DNA of 35,399 nt, taken from assembly GCA_003427395.1 (NCBI GenBank), contig BFEA01000324.1, positions 114,527 through 149,925 on the forward strand, written 5' to 3'. Of this stretch, positions 26,957 through 35,399 are shown one piece after another. Both the position numbers and the translations under genes were made by a program. The first letter of the stretch is position 1. Each line of letters opens with the position of its first letter. This DNA comes from Chara braunii (Eukaryota > Streptophyta > Charophyceae > Charales > Characeae). The notes beneath the pieces are model-generated. The model was not told the origin of the DNA and did no database searches. It worked only from the letters and a program-made list of their open reading frames with translations.

Positions 26957-27258
26957 GTTTATCCCCTTACGTGCTCATCTAAAGACCCATCCGGTATTCT
27001 ACGCATCAAAGCTGCTGCCTTTTGCAACAGCCACTGCATATACAGACAGGTCTCCTCGATCCGGCCCTCCCATTCCTGGGAAAGAAAGGGTGAGACGTTG
27101 AGGAGATTATGGATCAGTGGCGCACAGGCCCCAACTGCGAGTACTTGGTGAAGTTCCGCCTTCAGCCTCACACACAGGACCGCTGGTTCAGCAGAAAGGA
27201 ACTTCTCAAGTCAGCCAAGTCCATTGTTTTCACTCACGAGGCTGAGCAGAAAGGATAA

Positions 27259-28200
27259 CCCCTTCGCCATTCACAGGACCGCTGGTTCAGCAGGCTCGGA
27301 GGTCCTTGCTCCCCCAGGGGGTATGAATGCAATGAACTGGCAGGTTCTAGTGCACTGTAAACTAGGTAAACTAGTTTCGTTAGTTTTGCTGATTTTGATC
27401 CCTGGACCTATGGCTGAACTGGGACTGTTTTAACTTTGTGTAGCTTTGTGCTCTCCAGGGCTTGCTCCCTGGACCTGTAGCTTCAAGCCCCGCTTGTTTG
27501 TTTTTTTCTGCTTATTGAAACCAGTAGCCCGTGGGCCCTTCTGTTCACTGTCCCAGGTCTTAGTCGGTAGGCAGTCTAGAAGTAGAGGGAAATCGAGTTG
27601 CATCGGCTTCTTTTCGTTGGTTCTTTTCACAAAGTGCTGCCGGAGGTCGTGTTCAAGGCTGCTGCGCTATTTGTCTGCGCAGCCATGTTCACCGGAGTTG
27701 GTGTTTGCGGCCATAGCCAAGGCCAGCCAACTACTTGAGACTCAGCACTGGGTTTCCAAGCCAGGTGCTGCAAAGCGCTTCTTCATTTGGTGTTCTGTTG
27801 GGGTTTGGACTGCTGCCCATCGAAGCAGCTTCATGATTTCTTCCTCGTGAGGGCAGATTTCCATCTTCATCGTATCGTTCTTCTTCTTCTTCATTCCGGG
27901 AGCTGCCGTGTGGACATGTCATCTGTAAGGGACTTCATGTGGGCTGCATACGATTATGTTGGACGCAGCAGGGTTGTGTGGTGTTGGCAGGCTTAGCCAG
28001 AGCTTGGTGGCGAGGGAGGAAGAAGACGACTCCCAGATAATTGGTTCCTGGGCGTTGATAACTGAGCAATGATAACGTGGTTAGGACCCTGGGAATTTTG
28101 TGCTGCTGATTGAATTGGAGGGAGACTGTTCAACAATAATTGAATTAAATTATATATATTCTACTAATTAATGGTTTTGGATGCTTCCGCTGTGTATTCC
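27259..28200 (+). other. Possible 3' region or LTR of the Ty3/gypsy element
   Basis: The sequence directly after the chromodomain stop repeats CACAGGACCGCTGGTTCAGC (27175-27194 and 27275-27294). Then comes GC-neutral DNA with no frame of note and an AT-rich stretch at 28140-28165. A 3' LTR is expected in this position, but there is no second LTR in the window to define it, and I see no clean polypurine tract. Confidence 0.35.
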
Positions 28201-28390
28201 CCTCGTCTGGTTTGGGGTGGATTCCTCTCTCCAAGTCTACTTGCAATTGCTAAGAATGCCATGACGGATTGAAGAGCACAGTGAAATGTGATACTCAGTT
28301 TGAATAGCACACGAGCCATTGATACCATAAACACGTCGCGCCCAAGGCTTCTGCGAAGGGCACGCTCACCTGAGCATTAAAAAAAAAAAA

Positions 28391-28455
28391 GGAATTCGAA
28401 CTCAGATCGGCATTTCAACAGTTTGTGGGTGTTCCAACTGAGCTAGACCAGTCAG
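28391..28455 (-). mobile_element. tRNA-derived SINE head
   Basis: Minus strand: A-box region TAGCTCAGTTGGAACACCCA, then AAACTGTTGAAATGCC and the B-box GAGTTCGAATTCC, followed by a poly(A) tail (the A run at 28380-28390 read on the plus strand is in the plus sense, so the tail assignment is uncertain). It is closest to a consensus tRNA promoter among the copies. Confidence 0.6.
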
Positions 28456-28927
28456 TTCTTTCCACACCAACTTTTTTTTTTTCTCTGCGATTGTTTTTCA
28501 CATGGCTTATCTGCAAAGAAAGGCCACAGTATTCCCACAACAACTGTTATGCTGTACAACTGTTCTTTGTCTTCACCTTTATAATGAGATGCTGGCCCTG
28601 GCTGGCAGCACATGACATCCTCCCGCCAATTGATCATCTCTTCAGTGAATGAACGGCAGAGCTGAAACTCAGGGGTTACGTAAACCTTCGAGCAGAGACC
28701 ACACATAATCTCGCCTTTCCAAAGAAAGGAAAAAAAAAGAACTGTTTCTGCAAAAAGCGAGAATTGTTCTCCAACTCTGGGAGGCAACCCCTGGCAATGC
28801 CAAAAGGGTTCTGAACTTCTGAGCTGAACATCCTACCCAAAAAGGGCCTGGTCTGTTTATCAACAGTTCAAGGGTGGATTTATTTATTTATTTATTATTT
28901 TTATTTTTATTTTTTGGGGGGGGGGTT
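28456..28927. other. No recognised feature
   Basis: Anonymous DNA with T, A and G runs (28470-28483, 28730-28738, 28917-28925). A SINE-like scrap (tatcaacagttcaagggtgg) is at 28858-28877. Confidence 0.45.
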
Positions 28928-28978
28928 GTACCATTCAGCCACAGAGGCCTGGGGCCTCGTCCCACTTACACCGTTGAG
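28928..28978. repeat. Two-module repeat, partner at 30476-30529
   Basis: Module A (GTACCATTCAGCCACAGAGG...) is followed by module B (GGGGCCTCGTCCCACTTACA...). At 30476-30529 the same modules occur as reverse-complement B followed by direct A. Read on the minus strand, module A contains TGTGGCTGAATGGTAC, which resembles a tRNA A-box, so a SINE origin is possible. Confidence 0.7.
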
Positions 28979-28989
28979 TTCAGGTAGCT

Positions 28990-29632
28990 CAACGATGTGA
29001 CAGACAGAAAAGCATTAAAATAATGGAAAAAAAACGAAACTAAAATGGAAAAGCCTTTTTCAGTATTTTTGGGTAGTTTGTTTTCTCGGGAAAATGTTTT
29101 CTATGTCGTTGGGGGTAATGATGACGAGCTACCCAAAATGGGATGGTGGCTGCCTCTTGACAACGACCATCCGCATAAAGCGGGAAGATAGTCAAGCCGT
29201 GCACTCCACTCACGTCGTGGACCAGGGTGAACGTAACTGCACCGTAGCATTGTCCAGGTTCAAGGTCGGTGTCCACTCACGTACGGCCCTATCCTCCTTG
29301 TCTGGGATGAAGGGTCTGCAAATCTATAAGGCGGTTGTTCAATTCCACGCCGTAGCAGATGCGGCACTGTGTTGAAAACTCGTACGGGATGCATGTTTGT
29401 GGGAGAGTGGGGTGTCTGTGGTTTCACGCCGTGTGAGGTTCAAAACTCTATAGCTACTGAGGCCGAAAGCCATTCGTGCCTGTAGTCCTCACTTGTGTTT
29501 GGGCAGACCTTATCTGTGGCTGAGGCTCTCCGCCATTCAAGTATCGTTGCACTGGCTTGCTGTCGTAAGGTGTAGGGGACGTGTGTGGGTATCCTCGATA
29601 GGGTCCATAGCTACGACCTTTCTCTGTGGGAG
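28990..29632. other. No recognised feature
   Basis: Anonymous sequence. Frames on both strands (for example 29094-29375) have no recognisable domain or splice context. Confidence 0.45.
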
Positions 29633-29870
29633 ATGCGAGCTGCAAATGAAGCTGCCTGTGTGTGTGAGTATGAGCTGCCAACTGTTGCCAAGTGCAAATC
29701 AAGCCCTCCTCTGAGCTGGCTGCACTTGCATCCCATGCGAACTGCAAACGAAGCCCTCGTACGATATGCGAACTGGAAATCAAGCCCTCGTATCAGCTGC
29801 AGGAGTGCAAATCAAGCCCTCGTACAAGCTGGCTGAACTCATACGGGATGCGAACTGGAAAGCTTGCCCT

Positions 29871-29871
<1 letters not shown>
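29633..29871. repeat. Imperfect ~30-bp tandem repeat
   Basis: Six diverged units built around GCGAACTGGAAATCAAGCCC followed by TCGTA, at about 29633, 29691, 29738, 29767, 29805 and 29849. Longer alternating units include AAGCTGGCTGAACTC. A (GT)n(GA)n tract follows. Confidence 0.85.

Positions 29872-29929
<58 letters not shown>
29872..29929. repeat. (GT)n(GA)n microsatellite
   Basis: About nine GT units, then about twenty GA units. Confidence 0.95.
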
Positions 29930-29932
<3 letters not shown>

Positions 29933-30243
29933 ATAGATTCGCATGCACCTGGACCACAGCTACGACCCGAATCATGTCCGCCAGTGGGCCTCTCTGGACA
30001 TGCGTTTTGTGGGTATCGCGACTTCGGCCTGGCGGATGAAACGCACGAACCAATGTACGTGGTCGTCATTCGAGGCACATGCACGCACTCGCACCCAACT
30101 CAAAACCTTTACGGTGTGAAACTTGTGAGGAGCTGCGCCGTCAGCCCGTATATGCAGGTGGCCACCAACGGTCTGACATCCCGCAATGATGACGAATCGG
30201 GAAAGACATAATTGATACGCAAGATACAAAAAAAAAAGAAGCA

Positions 30244-30283
30244 TTGAGCTAGCTGTCTGCTTTTTTCCCTACAGCTAGCTCAA
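30244..30283. other. Perfect 13-bp hairpin
   Basis: TTGAGCTAGCTGT (30244-30256) pairs perfectly with ACAGCTAGCTCAA (30271-30283) across a 14-nt pyrimidine-rich loop. The stem contains the palindrome AGCTAGCT. It could be a terminator-like or cruciform structure; no gene is nearby. Confidence 0.8.
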
Positions 30284-30475
30284 CGCAAACGTCGAAGGGT
30301 AGGGGGCGTTCTAAACGAGGTATTCCAGTTTTCCACACGTTTCCCGTCGAAGAAAACAAAGTTTTTCGGCGAATACGGAACATCACAAAAATTGACCGTG
30401 CGATGTACAGCGGACCGCCCCATCCCGTGCGTCGCCCTGTGCCACACGGCGTTGAAAACCCAACGTTGAGCAACC

Positions 30476-30529
30476 TCAACGGTGTAAGTGGGACGAGGCC
30501 CCTGGTACCATTCAGCCACAGAGGCCTGG
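30476..30529. repeat. Rearranged copy of the 28.93-kb repeat
   Basis: The reverse complement of module B (30476-30502) is joined to direct module A (30503-30529). See the entry at 28928. The switch point coincides with the GAGGCC/GGCCTC palindrome. Confidence 0.7.
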
Positions 30530-30706
30530 TACGGCAAGAAAAGTACAGGACATACACACATTGAGAGAGAAAAAAAAAAAAGAAAGAAAAAAACTTCAAA
30601 ACATAACGTTCACCCAGTGCATGCCAGCTGAATGGTACAAACACCTCAGCGGGAGCAATCAATGCTATACGCGCCGATGTATAGGGTCACGGGAAGCTAC
30701 CGTCGC

Positions 30707-30800
30707 TACCGTCTTCACCTGAACAGAAAGCCCGGTCATTATATATGTATTCAGGTCAATTTTCAGTCTCGATGCACCGATAAAGACCTGGCATGATCTG
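30707..30800. mobile_element. TA-type MITE, right-truncated copy (copy 5)
   Basis: TA at 30707-30708, then CCGTCTTCACCTGAACAG, AAAGCCCGGTCATTAT and TTTTCAGTCTCGATGCACC, as in copy 4. The right inverted repeat is degraded beyond recognition. Confidence 0.65.
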
Positions 30801-30889
30801 GAGTCCCACTTGATTTTGCACCTGTTGTTGGTATCATAACGTACATCCCCTCCCCACCAATTGACGGGAGCTACATTAACTTCTCTTGT

Positions 30890-31080
30890 CAAAAAAAAAA
30901 AAAAAAAAGAAAGAGAAAGAGTGGTTCAAATCTGTTCTTTAATAAAAAAAAAAAAAAAAAAAAAAAGCTATCATCAGTTGACCATTCGACCGTCGACGGA
31001 CATATAATGACTGCGAATGCTGATCAAACCAGATGGATATAATAATGTTCATGGCTACCCTATTGAAAGAAAGAAAAAAA
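30890..31080. repeat. A-rich runs
   Basis: Poly(A) at 30892-30908 and 30943-30966, and A-rich near 31065-31082. No retrocopy was recognised before them. Confidence 0.75.
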
Positions 31081-31398
31081 AAAGGGCTCATTCCGCCCAG
31101 CCAATTCAATTACATGTCGAATCTGGACCGAATGGCCTTTCAGGCCTTTCGCTCCCCTTTTTTAAGACTTCAATGGCTACCTAATACCTATTCTTTTTTC
31201 CTTTTTTTTTGGAGACCAAAGCCGGGACGTCCACCTGCTACCCATGGTGGCAAGAGCACCTACTGCCAGCAGGGAGCTCAGGCTGCTGAGATCTTACACT
31301 GGTCGGAATCAGCAGCTGCTCAAACCTGGGTCCGGCATCCCATACCCATATACACCCCACTTATCTTAAACCACCGCCGGCCCCGACATCAAACAATT

Positions 31399-31431
31399 CT
31401 CGGAGAAACGCATGCCTTGCGTTTCTCCGAG
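31399..31431. other. Perfect 14-bp hairpin with 5-nt loop
   Basis: CTCGGAGAAACGCA (31399-31412), loop TGCCT, then TGCGTTTCTCCGAG (31418-31431). Perfect pairing with so short a loop is rare by chance. It may be a cruciform, the centre of a lost foldback element or a strand-switch artefact of amplification. Confidence 0.85.
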
Positions 31432-31861
31432 GCGCATAGCCGCCGCCCTGCACCGGGGCAGGTGTGGGTGGGAAACCTACATGGACACACAGGCAGCTGG
31501 AAATCGCAACACAGTGTCCACCTGTGGGGCAAAATGTGGACCCCTCTCTTCGTCCACAAAAGAGAAGTGTCGGCGCCCGTTGCTGATTCTTTCTTTCTTG
31601 CTTTTTCTTTACATATGATGCTTTCGGCAGCACCTCCAACATCTTTGTGTGGTGAGCCCACCTTGAGCGGGTGCTAGATCTGAAAAGAATCTTTTTTTTT
31701 TTGGGGGGGACAGATATCCCTGACACATCACACATGGACCCACAGAAAAAGAAAAAAAGCCAACTGCCGATCTGGACACTTGGGTCCGCTCCACGACTGT
31801 CCGTTGTCCATAAATTTGGAGAGTCATTGGATAGTTGTCAGACTCTCCCAAATGTGTGAAA

Positions 31862-31967
31862 GGGTCTCGCCGCACGGCAAACGAGTGCATCTGCCCACGA
31901 AAGGTGGCAAAATACACTCGTTACTATTTATAGCAAACCAATGAACCTGGCCATTTACTGCACGAAG
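31862..31967. repeat. Partial copy of the long-TIR MITE, next to adapter
   Basis: It matches 32021-32142 from GGGTCTCGCCGCACGGC to CACGAAG but lacks ~17 bases of the left inverted repeat, so it is not the same molecule. It ends exactly where the adapter begins. Confidence 0.88.
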
Positions 31968-32004
31968 TGTCTCTTATACACATCTAGATGTGTATAAGAG
32001 ACAG
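31968..32004. other. Nextera mate-pair junction adapter (artefact)
   Basis: TGTCTCTTATACACATCT followed by AGATGTGTATAAGAGACAG is the Tn5 mosaic end joined head-to-head to its complement: the circularisation junction left by Nextera mate-pair libraries, lacking only its first C. It is not genomic. The frame starting MYKRQ at 31990 is the well-known translation of this adapter. Confidence 0.98.
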
Positions 32005-32020
32005 CTACTACACAAATGTA

Positions 32021-32187
32021 GGGTCTCGCCGCACGGCACACGAAACGAAAACGAAACGAGTGCATCTGCCCACCAAAGGTGGCAAAATACACTCGTTACT
32101 ATTTATAGCAAACCAATGAACCTGGCCATTTACTGCACGAAGATGCACTCATTTCGTTTTCGTTTCGTGTCCCGTGCGCCGACGCCC
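32021..32187. mobile_element. MITE with ~47-bp terminal inverted repeats
   Basis: The left arm starts GGGTCTCGCCGCACGGCAC and continues with CGAAACGAAAACGAAACGAG and TGCATCT (32021-32067). The right arm is its inverted copy, read inwards as GGGCGTCGGCGCACGGGAC and so on (32187-32141). The ~73-bp middle is unique. There is no coding capacity. A convincing target duplication is not visible because the adapter lies just to the left. The long arms recall Mutator-type or foldback MITEs. Confidence 0.8.
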
Positions 32188-32318
32188 AAAGACTGCCACC
32201 GCTCCACTACTGTCCTCCTCGGCTCCACCATCCAAGCACTCTCCTTTTGTTTTTCACGGCCGTTGGACAGATTCGTTCGTCCGCCCAGACTCCAGGAAGA
32301 CTCTCCAATTTCATGCAC

Positions 32319-32427
32319 TACCGTCTTCACCCAAATAGAACGCCCGGTCATTATCACTGTATCTAGACTGAAAGTTGCACCAAATACAGCTATAATGACC
32401 GGGCATTCTATTCGGGTGAAGACGGTA
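32319..32427. mobile_element. TA-flanked MITE, copy 4 (best preserved)
   Basis: The element is 32321-32425 (105 bp) between TA at 32319-32320 and 32426-32427. The ends are CCGTCTTCACCCAAATAG and, read inwards, CCGTCTTCACCCGAATAG, extended by AACGCCCGGTCATTAT and AATGCCCGGTCATTAT. Near-perfect inverted symmetry over ~35 bp suggests recent activity. Confidence 0.92.
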
Positions 32428-32692
32428 GTCCTTCCGTCCGCCGAGGACTCTTCCAAAGAATGGTCATTGCAGGCTGGGAACCATCCAACATTCACAGTCA
32501 CAGGATCGCCTGCAGTAAATGCGGCAGTGGATGCCGCAACAGATAAGGCCCTTTCAGATTTCAGATGCAGCAGGTGGTCCACCAGGGACCCCCCCTGAAG
32601 CACACCCAAAAAAAGAGACCATCCCACATTGGATATAGTCCATTGGGAGAGTCGTTTCTGACAGCTATCTCCTACTTGTCCTATTCGGGAAA

Positions 32693-32833
32693 ATGGATGG
32701 TAGTGGAGCAATGGACTATTATTATCCAAAATCTGACACAGCCCATTACTCACCAGATTTGAAAAATGACAATGAATCTTCTGCTAGAACATGGAAAGAT
32801 ACATCATCATATTTTCTGCCTGTTGTGCATGTG
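32693..32833 (+). CDS. Possible first exon, unknown protein
   Basis: An ATG opens 47 codons ending at GTG|GTGAGT, a good donor, in phase 0. The peptide is tyrosine- and serine-rich: MDGSGAMDYYYPKSD, then SPDLKNDNESSARTWKDTSS and YFLPVVHV. The 22.25-kb copy preserves TRTWKDT but is broken, so the piece is part of a dispersed family, perhaps a transposon gene. I do not recognise the protein. Confidence 0.3.
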
Positions 32834-33136
32834 GTGAGTAGTGGAGCGAGGCGACTGCCATTGAGGTAGATGCACTACTAGAGTTTAGGTACGGCAGCTA
32901 GGTCGACGGCTGTGCCTTTTCTGTTTCTTTTTTTTTTTTCTTTTTTTTTTGAGGAGCCATCATTAGACACGGAGTGATGATTGTGTGTTTGGACCTGCAG
33001 CCTCAAAGCCGTTTTGTTTTTTTGGGCAGTGAATGCACCGTGCCATTCACGTTGTCCACATTCATTACACTGCACCTTCATGTCCCCGTCTCCAACATCA
33101 CCTAGAACACAGAGTTTCACTCACGTCCTCTTTTTT

Positions 33137-33138
<2 letters not shown>

Positions 33139-33174
<36 letters not shown>

Positions 33175-33224
33175 AAACCGCGTTTTTTTTTTTTTTCCAA
33201 GTTCCTTTTTTTAAAAATTTTTCG

Positions 33225-33269
<45 letters not shown>

Positions 33270-33274
33270 CCCTT

Positions 33275-33317
<43 letters not shown>
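33139..33317. repeat. Poly(T) block
   Basis: Several runs of 20-40 T broken by short spacers (aagaaaaccgcg, ccttcc). Translations give poly-Phe. The runs are at or beyond the limit of short-read accuracy, so lengths are unreliable. Confidence 0.9.
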
Positions 33318-33318
<1 letters not shown>

Positions 33319-33595
33319 AACGAACTCGCGTCTATTTTGTTCTGCCAAGTTCCTCTTTTGAAAAGCTTTTAGCAGCAGTTGTTTCGTTTGTTTTTTTTTG
33401 CATTTTTTATTTCTTCATTCACCGTAACCGTGTTGCACAGTTGAGCCAGCTGAACTCTACATTGTACGTCGGACCAGGGCCCACACAACCGCACTTTTCC
33501 TTTCTACCTGAAATCCCAGTACAAAGTCAACCGGGGTCAAAAAAAAAAAACAAAAAAAAAAAAAAAGAATCCATCCAAAAGAGTACTGTGCTGAA

Positions 33596-33672
33596 TGGCC
33601 GTTGGCTCAGTGGTTAAAGCACTGGTTGGAAATGTGCATTGTGATATGAGGTTGCGGGTTCGAAACTCCATT
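33596..33672 (+). other. tRNA-like sequence, second family
   Basis: The A-box TTGGCTCAGTGGTTAAAGC and the B-box GCGGGTTCGAAACTCC are spaced as in a class II (Leu/Ser-like) tRNA with a short variable arm. The acceptor strands (GGCCGTT ...) find no good partner after the B-box, and an A-rich run precedes it, so a tRNA-derived SINE or tRNA pseudogene is more likely than a working tRNA gene. Confidence 0.5.
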
Positions 33673-33679
33673 GCCTCGC

Positions 33680-34620
33680 ACACGTACACCAGTAAGCACT
33701 TTCATAATGCACAAGCCATTCACCCCACCCCCCCCTCCTCCCCCCCCCTTGGGATGACGCATGGTAATATTTATACAGACAGTGCCTGGGCACCGCCCAA
33801 GAGGGGTTTAGGTCCATGGTTGTAGTATGCTGGATAGGGGCATAGGGAAGGCCGCTTGAGTGCTTGGCCTTAGGGAGTCCGAGGATCAGGGTCTTATCTT
33901 GGCTCCACCATGGGCCCAATCATTCTACAAGCTCCTTGATAGGGGTTCGGCAGAGAATTTGAGTCTCGGGTGTATCCCTCTTCGGTATACTTTTCCGTGC
34001 ACTTTGTGTTTAGGTCCTTGCGTGAGCACCTTCTCAGGCAATCTAGTGCCGCGTGGATTCTCAAGTCTCAGACTCGCTATTGACATCGAGCACGGAAGGA
34101 GGGGGGGGGGAAAGGGCAGGAGGGGAGGGATAGGTTAGGGTAGATTAAAAGGGGGAGGGTTTACTGCCTAGCCCGCCGTAACCAAAAAACTGCCAAAACC
34201 ATTGAAACCGTCAATACCTCTGCATGGCCACTTGGACCCTCCAATCTGTCAGTCTCGCCCAGATCACAACTTGCGATCTGATGAGCATCAGCATAGCTCA
34301 TGGTACCCTGGTGCCATCCCGAGGTGACTCCCCCTTGGGCCCTGGGTCCTCACAATCCCTCAGACCCCTCCCAATGGATGAGTACTACGAGCACCTCCTG
34401 ATGCCTGGCCACCACCCTCCACTACACCCTGGACCTAAAAAACAAAAAAAGAGTACTGCGGCAAATGCCAAAAACGTCTCAGGCCGAGGCAAACAGATCA
34501 CCAGGGCCCCACGCACACGGCCCCACCTTTGTTTTCCAAATGAAATTCCAGTCAAATCCATCCAATGCCTCTAAGATCAAAAGCAAAACATTCCAGCAAT
34601 TATCAGAACGCGTCCGGGTT
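33680..34620. other. No gene recognised
   Basis: C-rich (33722-33750) and G-rich (34095-34160) tracts in anonymous DNA. A 116-codon plus-strand frame (34224-34574) has no recognised domain; it is Pro/His-rich with a Lys run, and I do not call it. Confidence 0.4.
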
Positions 34621-34677
34621 TTGAGGACACAGCGTTACACCTGACCATAGAAACTTCAAATGACAGACATAGGGCCT

Positions 34678-34788
34678 CAACACTCTACATGCATTTGGAC
34701 GCTTTCTGGATCAGGTGCATTCGAACGAGTCCAACGTTTTGAATACATCTGGTCTGGAAAGTGTCCAAATGCATGTCCTCCAGTGTTG
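34678..34788. repeat. 111-bp foldback (inverted repeat)
   Basis: Outer arms CAACACT/AGTGTTG, then CATGCATTTGGACGCTTTC opposite GAAAGTGTCCAAATGCATG, continuing almost to the centre (GCATTCGAACG opposite CGTTTTGAATAC). About 45 of ~50 positions pair. As RNA it would form a long, nearly uninterrupted hairpin of the size of a plant miRNA precursor. As DNA it could be a foldback MITE. No target duplication was found. Confidence 0.82.
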
Positions 34789-35029
34789 CGTAGTGGAGTG
34801 AGGCCCATAGATTTCGCAGCTGAAGAGAGCATTTATTTCGCAACTGAAGACAGATGCGTCATTTCTGTCATTTGATTATTTATGATCTGACGCAGCCCCC
34901 AAATTCAACCCCAATCAATTCCAACATATAGCCAATGACAATCAGGAGTGTAAGGCAAAGGCAGGCCTCATTTCCCTGGTCGACTGTCTGGCGCTCATAG
35001 ACCCATATCCACATAAAGCACACTTGCAA

Positions 35030-35399
35030 CCAAACATGAGCGAACAAAGAAATAATGCCGCAAACATTCTGCATCCAACCGACCGACCTACCAAAAAATC
35101 GGTATCGATCACCAAATATGATACAGTATTACAGACGGAATATATAGAAATAATAACCCAAACATGAGCTAACAAAGAAATAATGCCACAAACATTCTGC
35201 ATCCAACCTACAGAAAAAAAATAGGTATCGATCAACAAATATGATATAGACAGAATATAGAAATGATAAACCCCCCACCCTTCCCCTCCCAAAACTCAAC
35301 CTACAGAAATAATGCCTCGAACATTCTGCCTCCGACCTACAGAAGAAATAGGTATCCGTCACCAAATCTGATACAGATGGAATATAAAAATGATACCCC
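35030..35399. repeat. ~125-bp tandem repeat, about three units
   Basis: Units start near 35030, 35158 and 35297. Each contains AAAGAAATAATGCC or ACAGAAATAATGCC, AACATTCTGCNTCC, ACCTAC, GGTATCGATCA (GGTATCCGTCA in the third), CCAAATATGATA, and GGAATATA. The third unit is cut by the window end, so the array may continue. Confidence 0.9.

Larger units (their letters stand above)
25700..27258 (+). pseudogene. Ty3/gypsy (chromovirus-like) pol remnant
   Basis: Decayed and frame-broken but in canonical order. The RNase H C-terminus (25700-25950) reads IYSDHSTL, stop, WMKTQFELNDKLARS, then after a shift KGYYKRVVDALSRGPD; the ADALSR-type end is diagnostic. The integrase zinc finger (26095-26230) has SHDVPGHFG and YVETCELCQRNK, an HHCC set. 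The start of the integrase core reads PIPDGPGEPVSTDF and MACIDSFSKK. After a duplicated second integrase piece (26390-26956) the rest of the core is missing. A 54-codon open stretch (27094-27255, TAA at 27256) ends the element with a chromodomain-like segment: CEYLVKFRLQPHTQDRWFSRKELLKS is read across it. GAG, protease and most of RT are not seen. It cannot be functional. Confidence 0.82.

Noticed and set aside
27259-28200. Defined 3' LTR
   Set aside because: The position is right, but no partner LTR, TG...CA ends or target duplication could be identified.
29864-30211. 115-codon frame after the GA tract
   Set aside because: The start lies in the microsatellite. The later part looks less biased, but no domain, splice site pair or homologue was recognised.
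31990-32598. 202-codon frame starting MYKRQ
   Set aside because: The start lies in the Nextera adapter and the rest crosses MITEs; it is an artefact.
33033-33617. 194-codon poly-Phe frame
   Set aside because: A translation of poly(T); no protein features.
33596-33672. Functional tRNA gene
   Set aside because: A- and B-boxes are present, but the acceptor stem does not close and no T-run terminator follows at the right place.

Overview
The window looks like non-coding, repeat-dense nuclear DNA of a plant or charophyte alga, and the style fits a Chara-like genome. The reasons are: plant-type U6 snRNA sequences, a Ty3/gypsy chromovirus-like remnant, L1-like LINE debris with a plant-type C-terminal zinc knuckle, a tRNA-derived SINE family, hammerhead-ribozyme repeats of the kind called plant retrozymes, very many microsatellites and homopolymer runs, and only one convincing protein-coding gene, which has a very long intron. 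The species assignment is inference. The sequence also carries two assembly signatures: a run of seven N at 18624-18630, and an unremoved Nextera mate-pair junction adapter at 31968-32004.

Layout. 1-1060: hammerhead-bearing repeats in both orientations plus a (CT)n tract. 1061-3560: mostly unrecognised, with one possible short exon. 3570-7020: a hairpin locus, namely one array of five and one of eight small stem-loops with variable but self-complementary stems and conserved interiors. Two non-autonomous hAT-like elements with perfect 8-bp target duplications interrupt it. 7030-15790: anonymous DNA with TA-flanked and TTAA-flanked MITEs, a decayed LINE 3' end and assorted duplications. 15795-25313 (minus strand): a predicted two-exon gene for a membrane-anchored class I methyltransferase. 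Its ~8.8-kb intron contains a hammerhead repeat, a U6 retropseudogene, a second U6 copy, a GC-rich hAT-like element, several MITEs, SINEs and the N gap. 25396-28200: a SINE just upstream of the methyltransferase start, then a decayed Ty3/gypsy RNase H-integrase-chromodomain region with an internal tandem duplication, one copy of which is split by a TTAA MITE. 28200-35399: anonymous repeats, the adapter artefact inside a duplicated MITE, poly(T), a long foldback near 34.7 kb and a ~125-bp tandem repeat running off the end.

How it fits together. Apart from the methyltransferase there is no pathway or operon to describe. The window is best read as an archive of small mobile RNAs and DNAs: retrozyme-like hammerhead repeats, LINE-mobilised U6 RNA, tRNA SINEs, and hAT-like, TA- and TTAA-specific MITEs. 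Their nesting gives relative ages. The most unusual signal is the hairpin locus at 3.6-7.0 kb, whose stems change while staying paired and whose 19-nt loops stay conserved; I do not recognise this family. The hammerhead at 24185-24242 keeps every core residue needed for self-cleavage.
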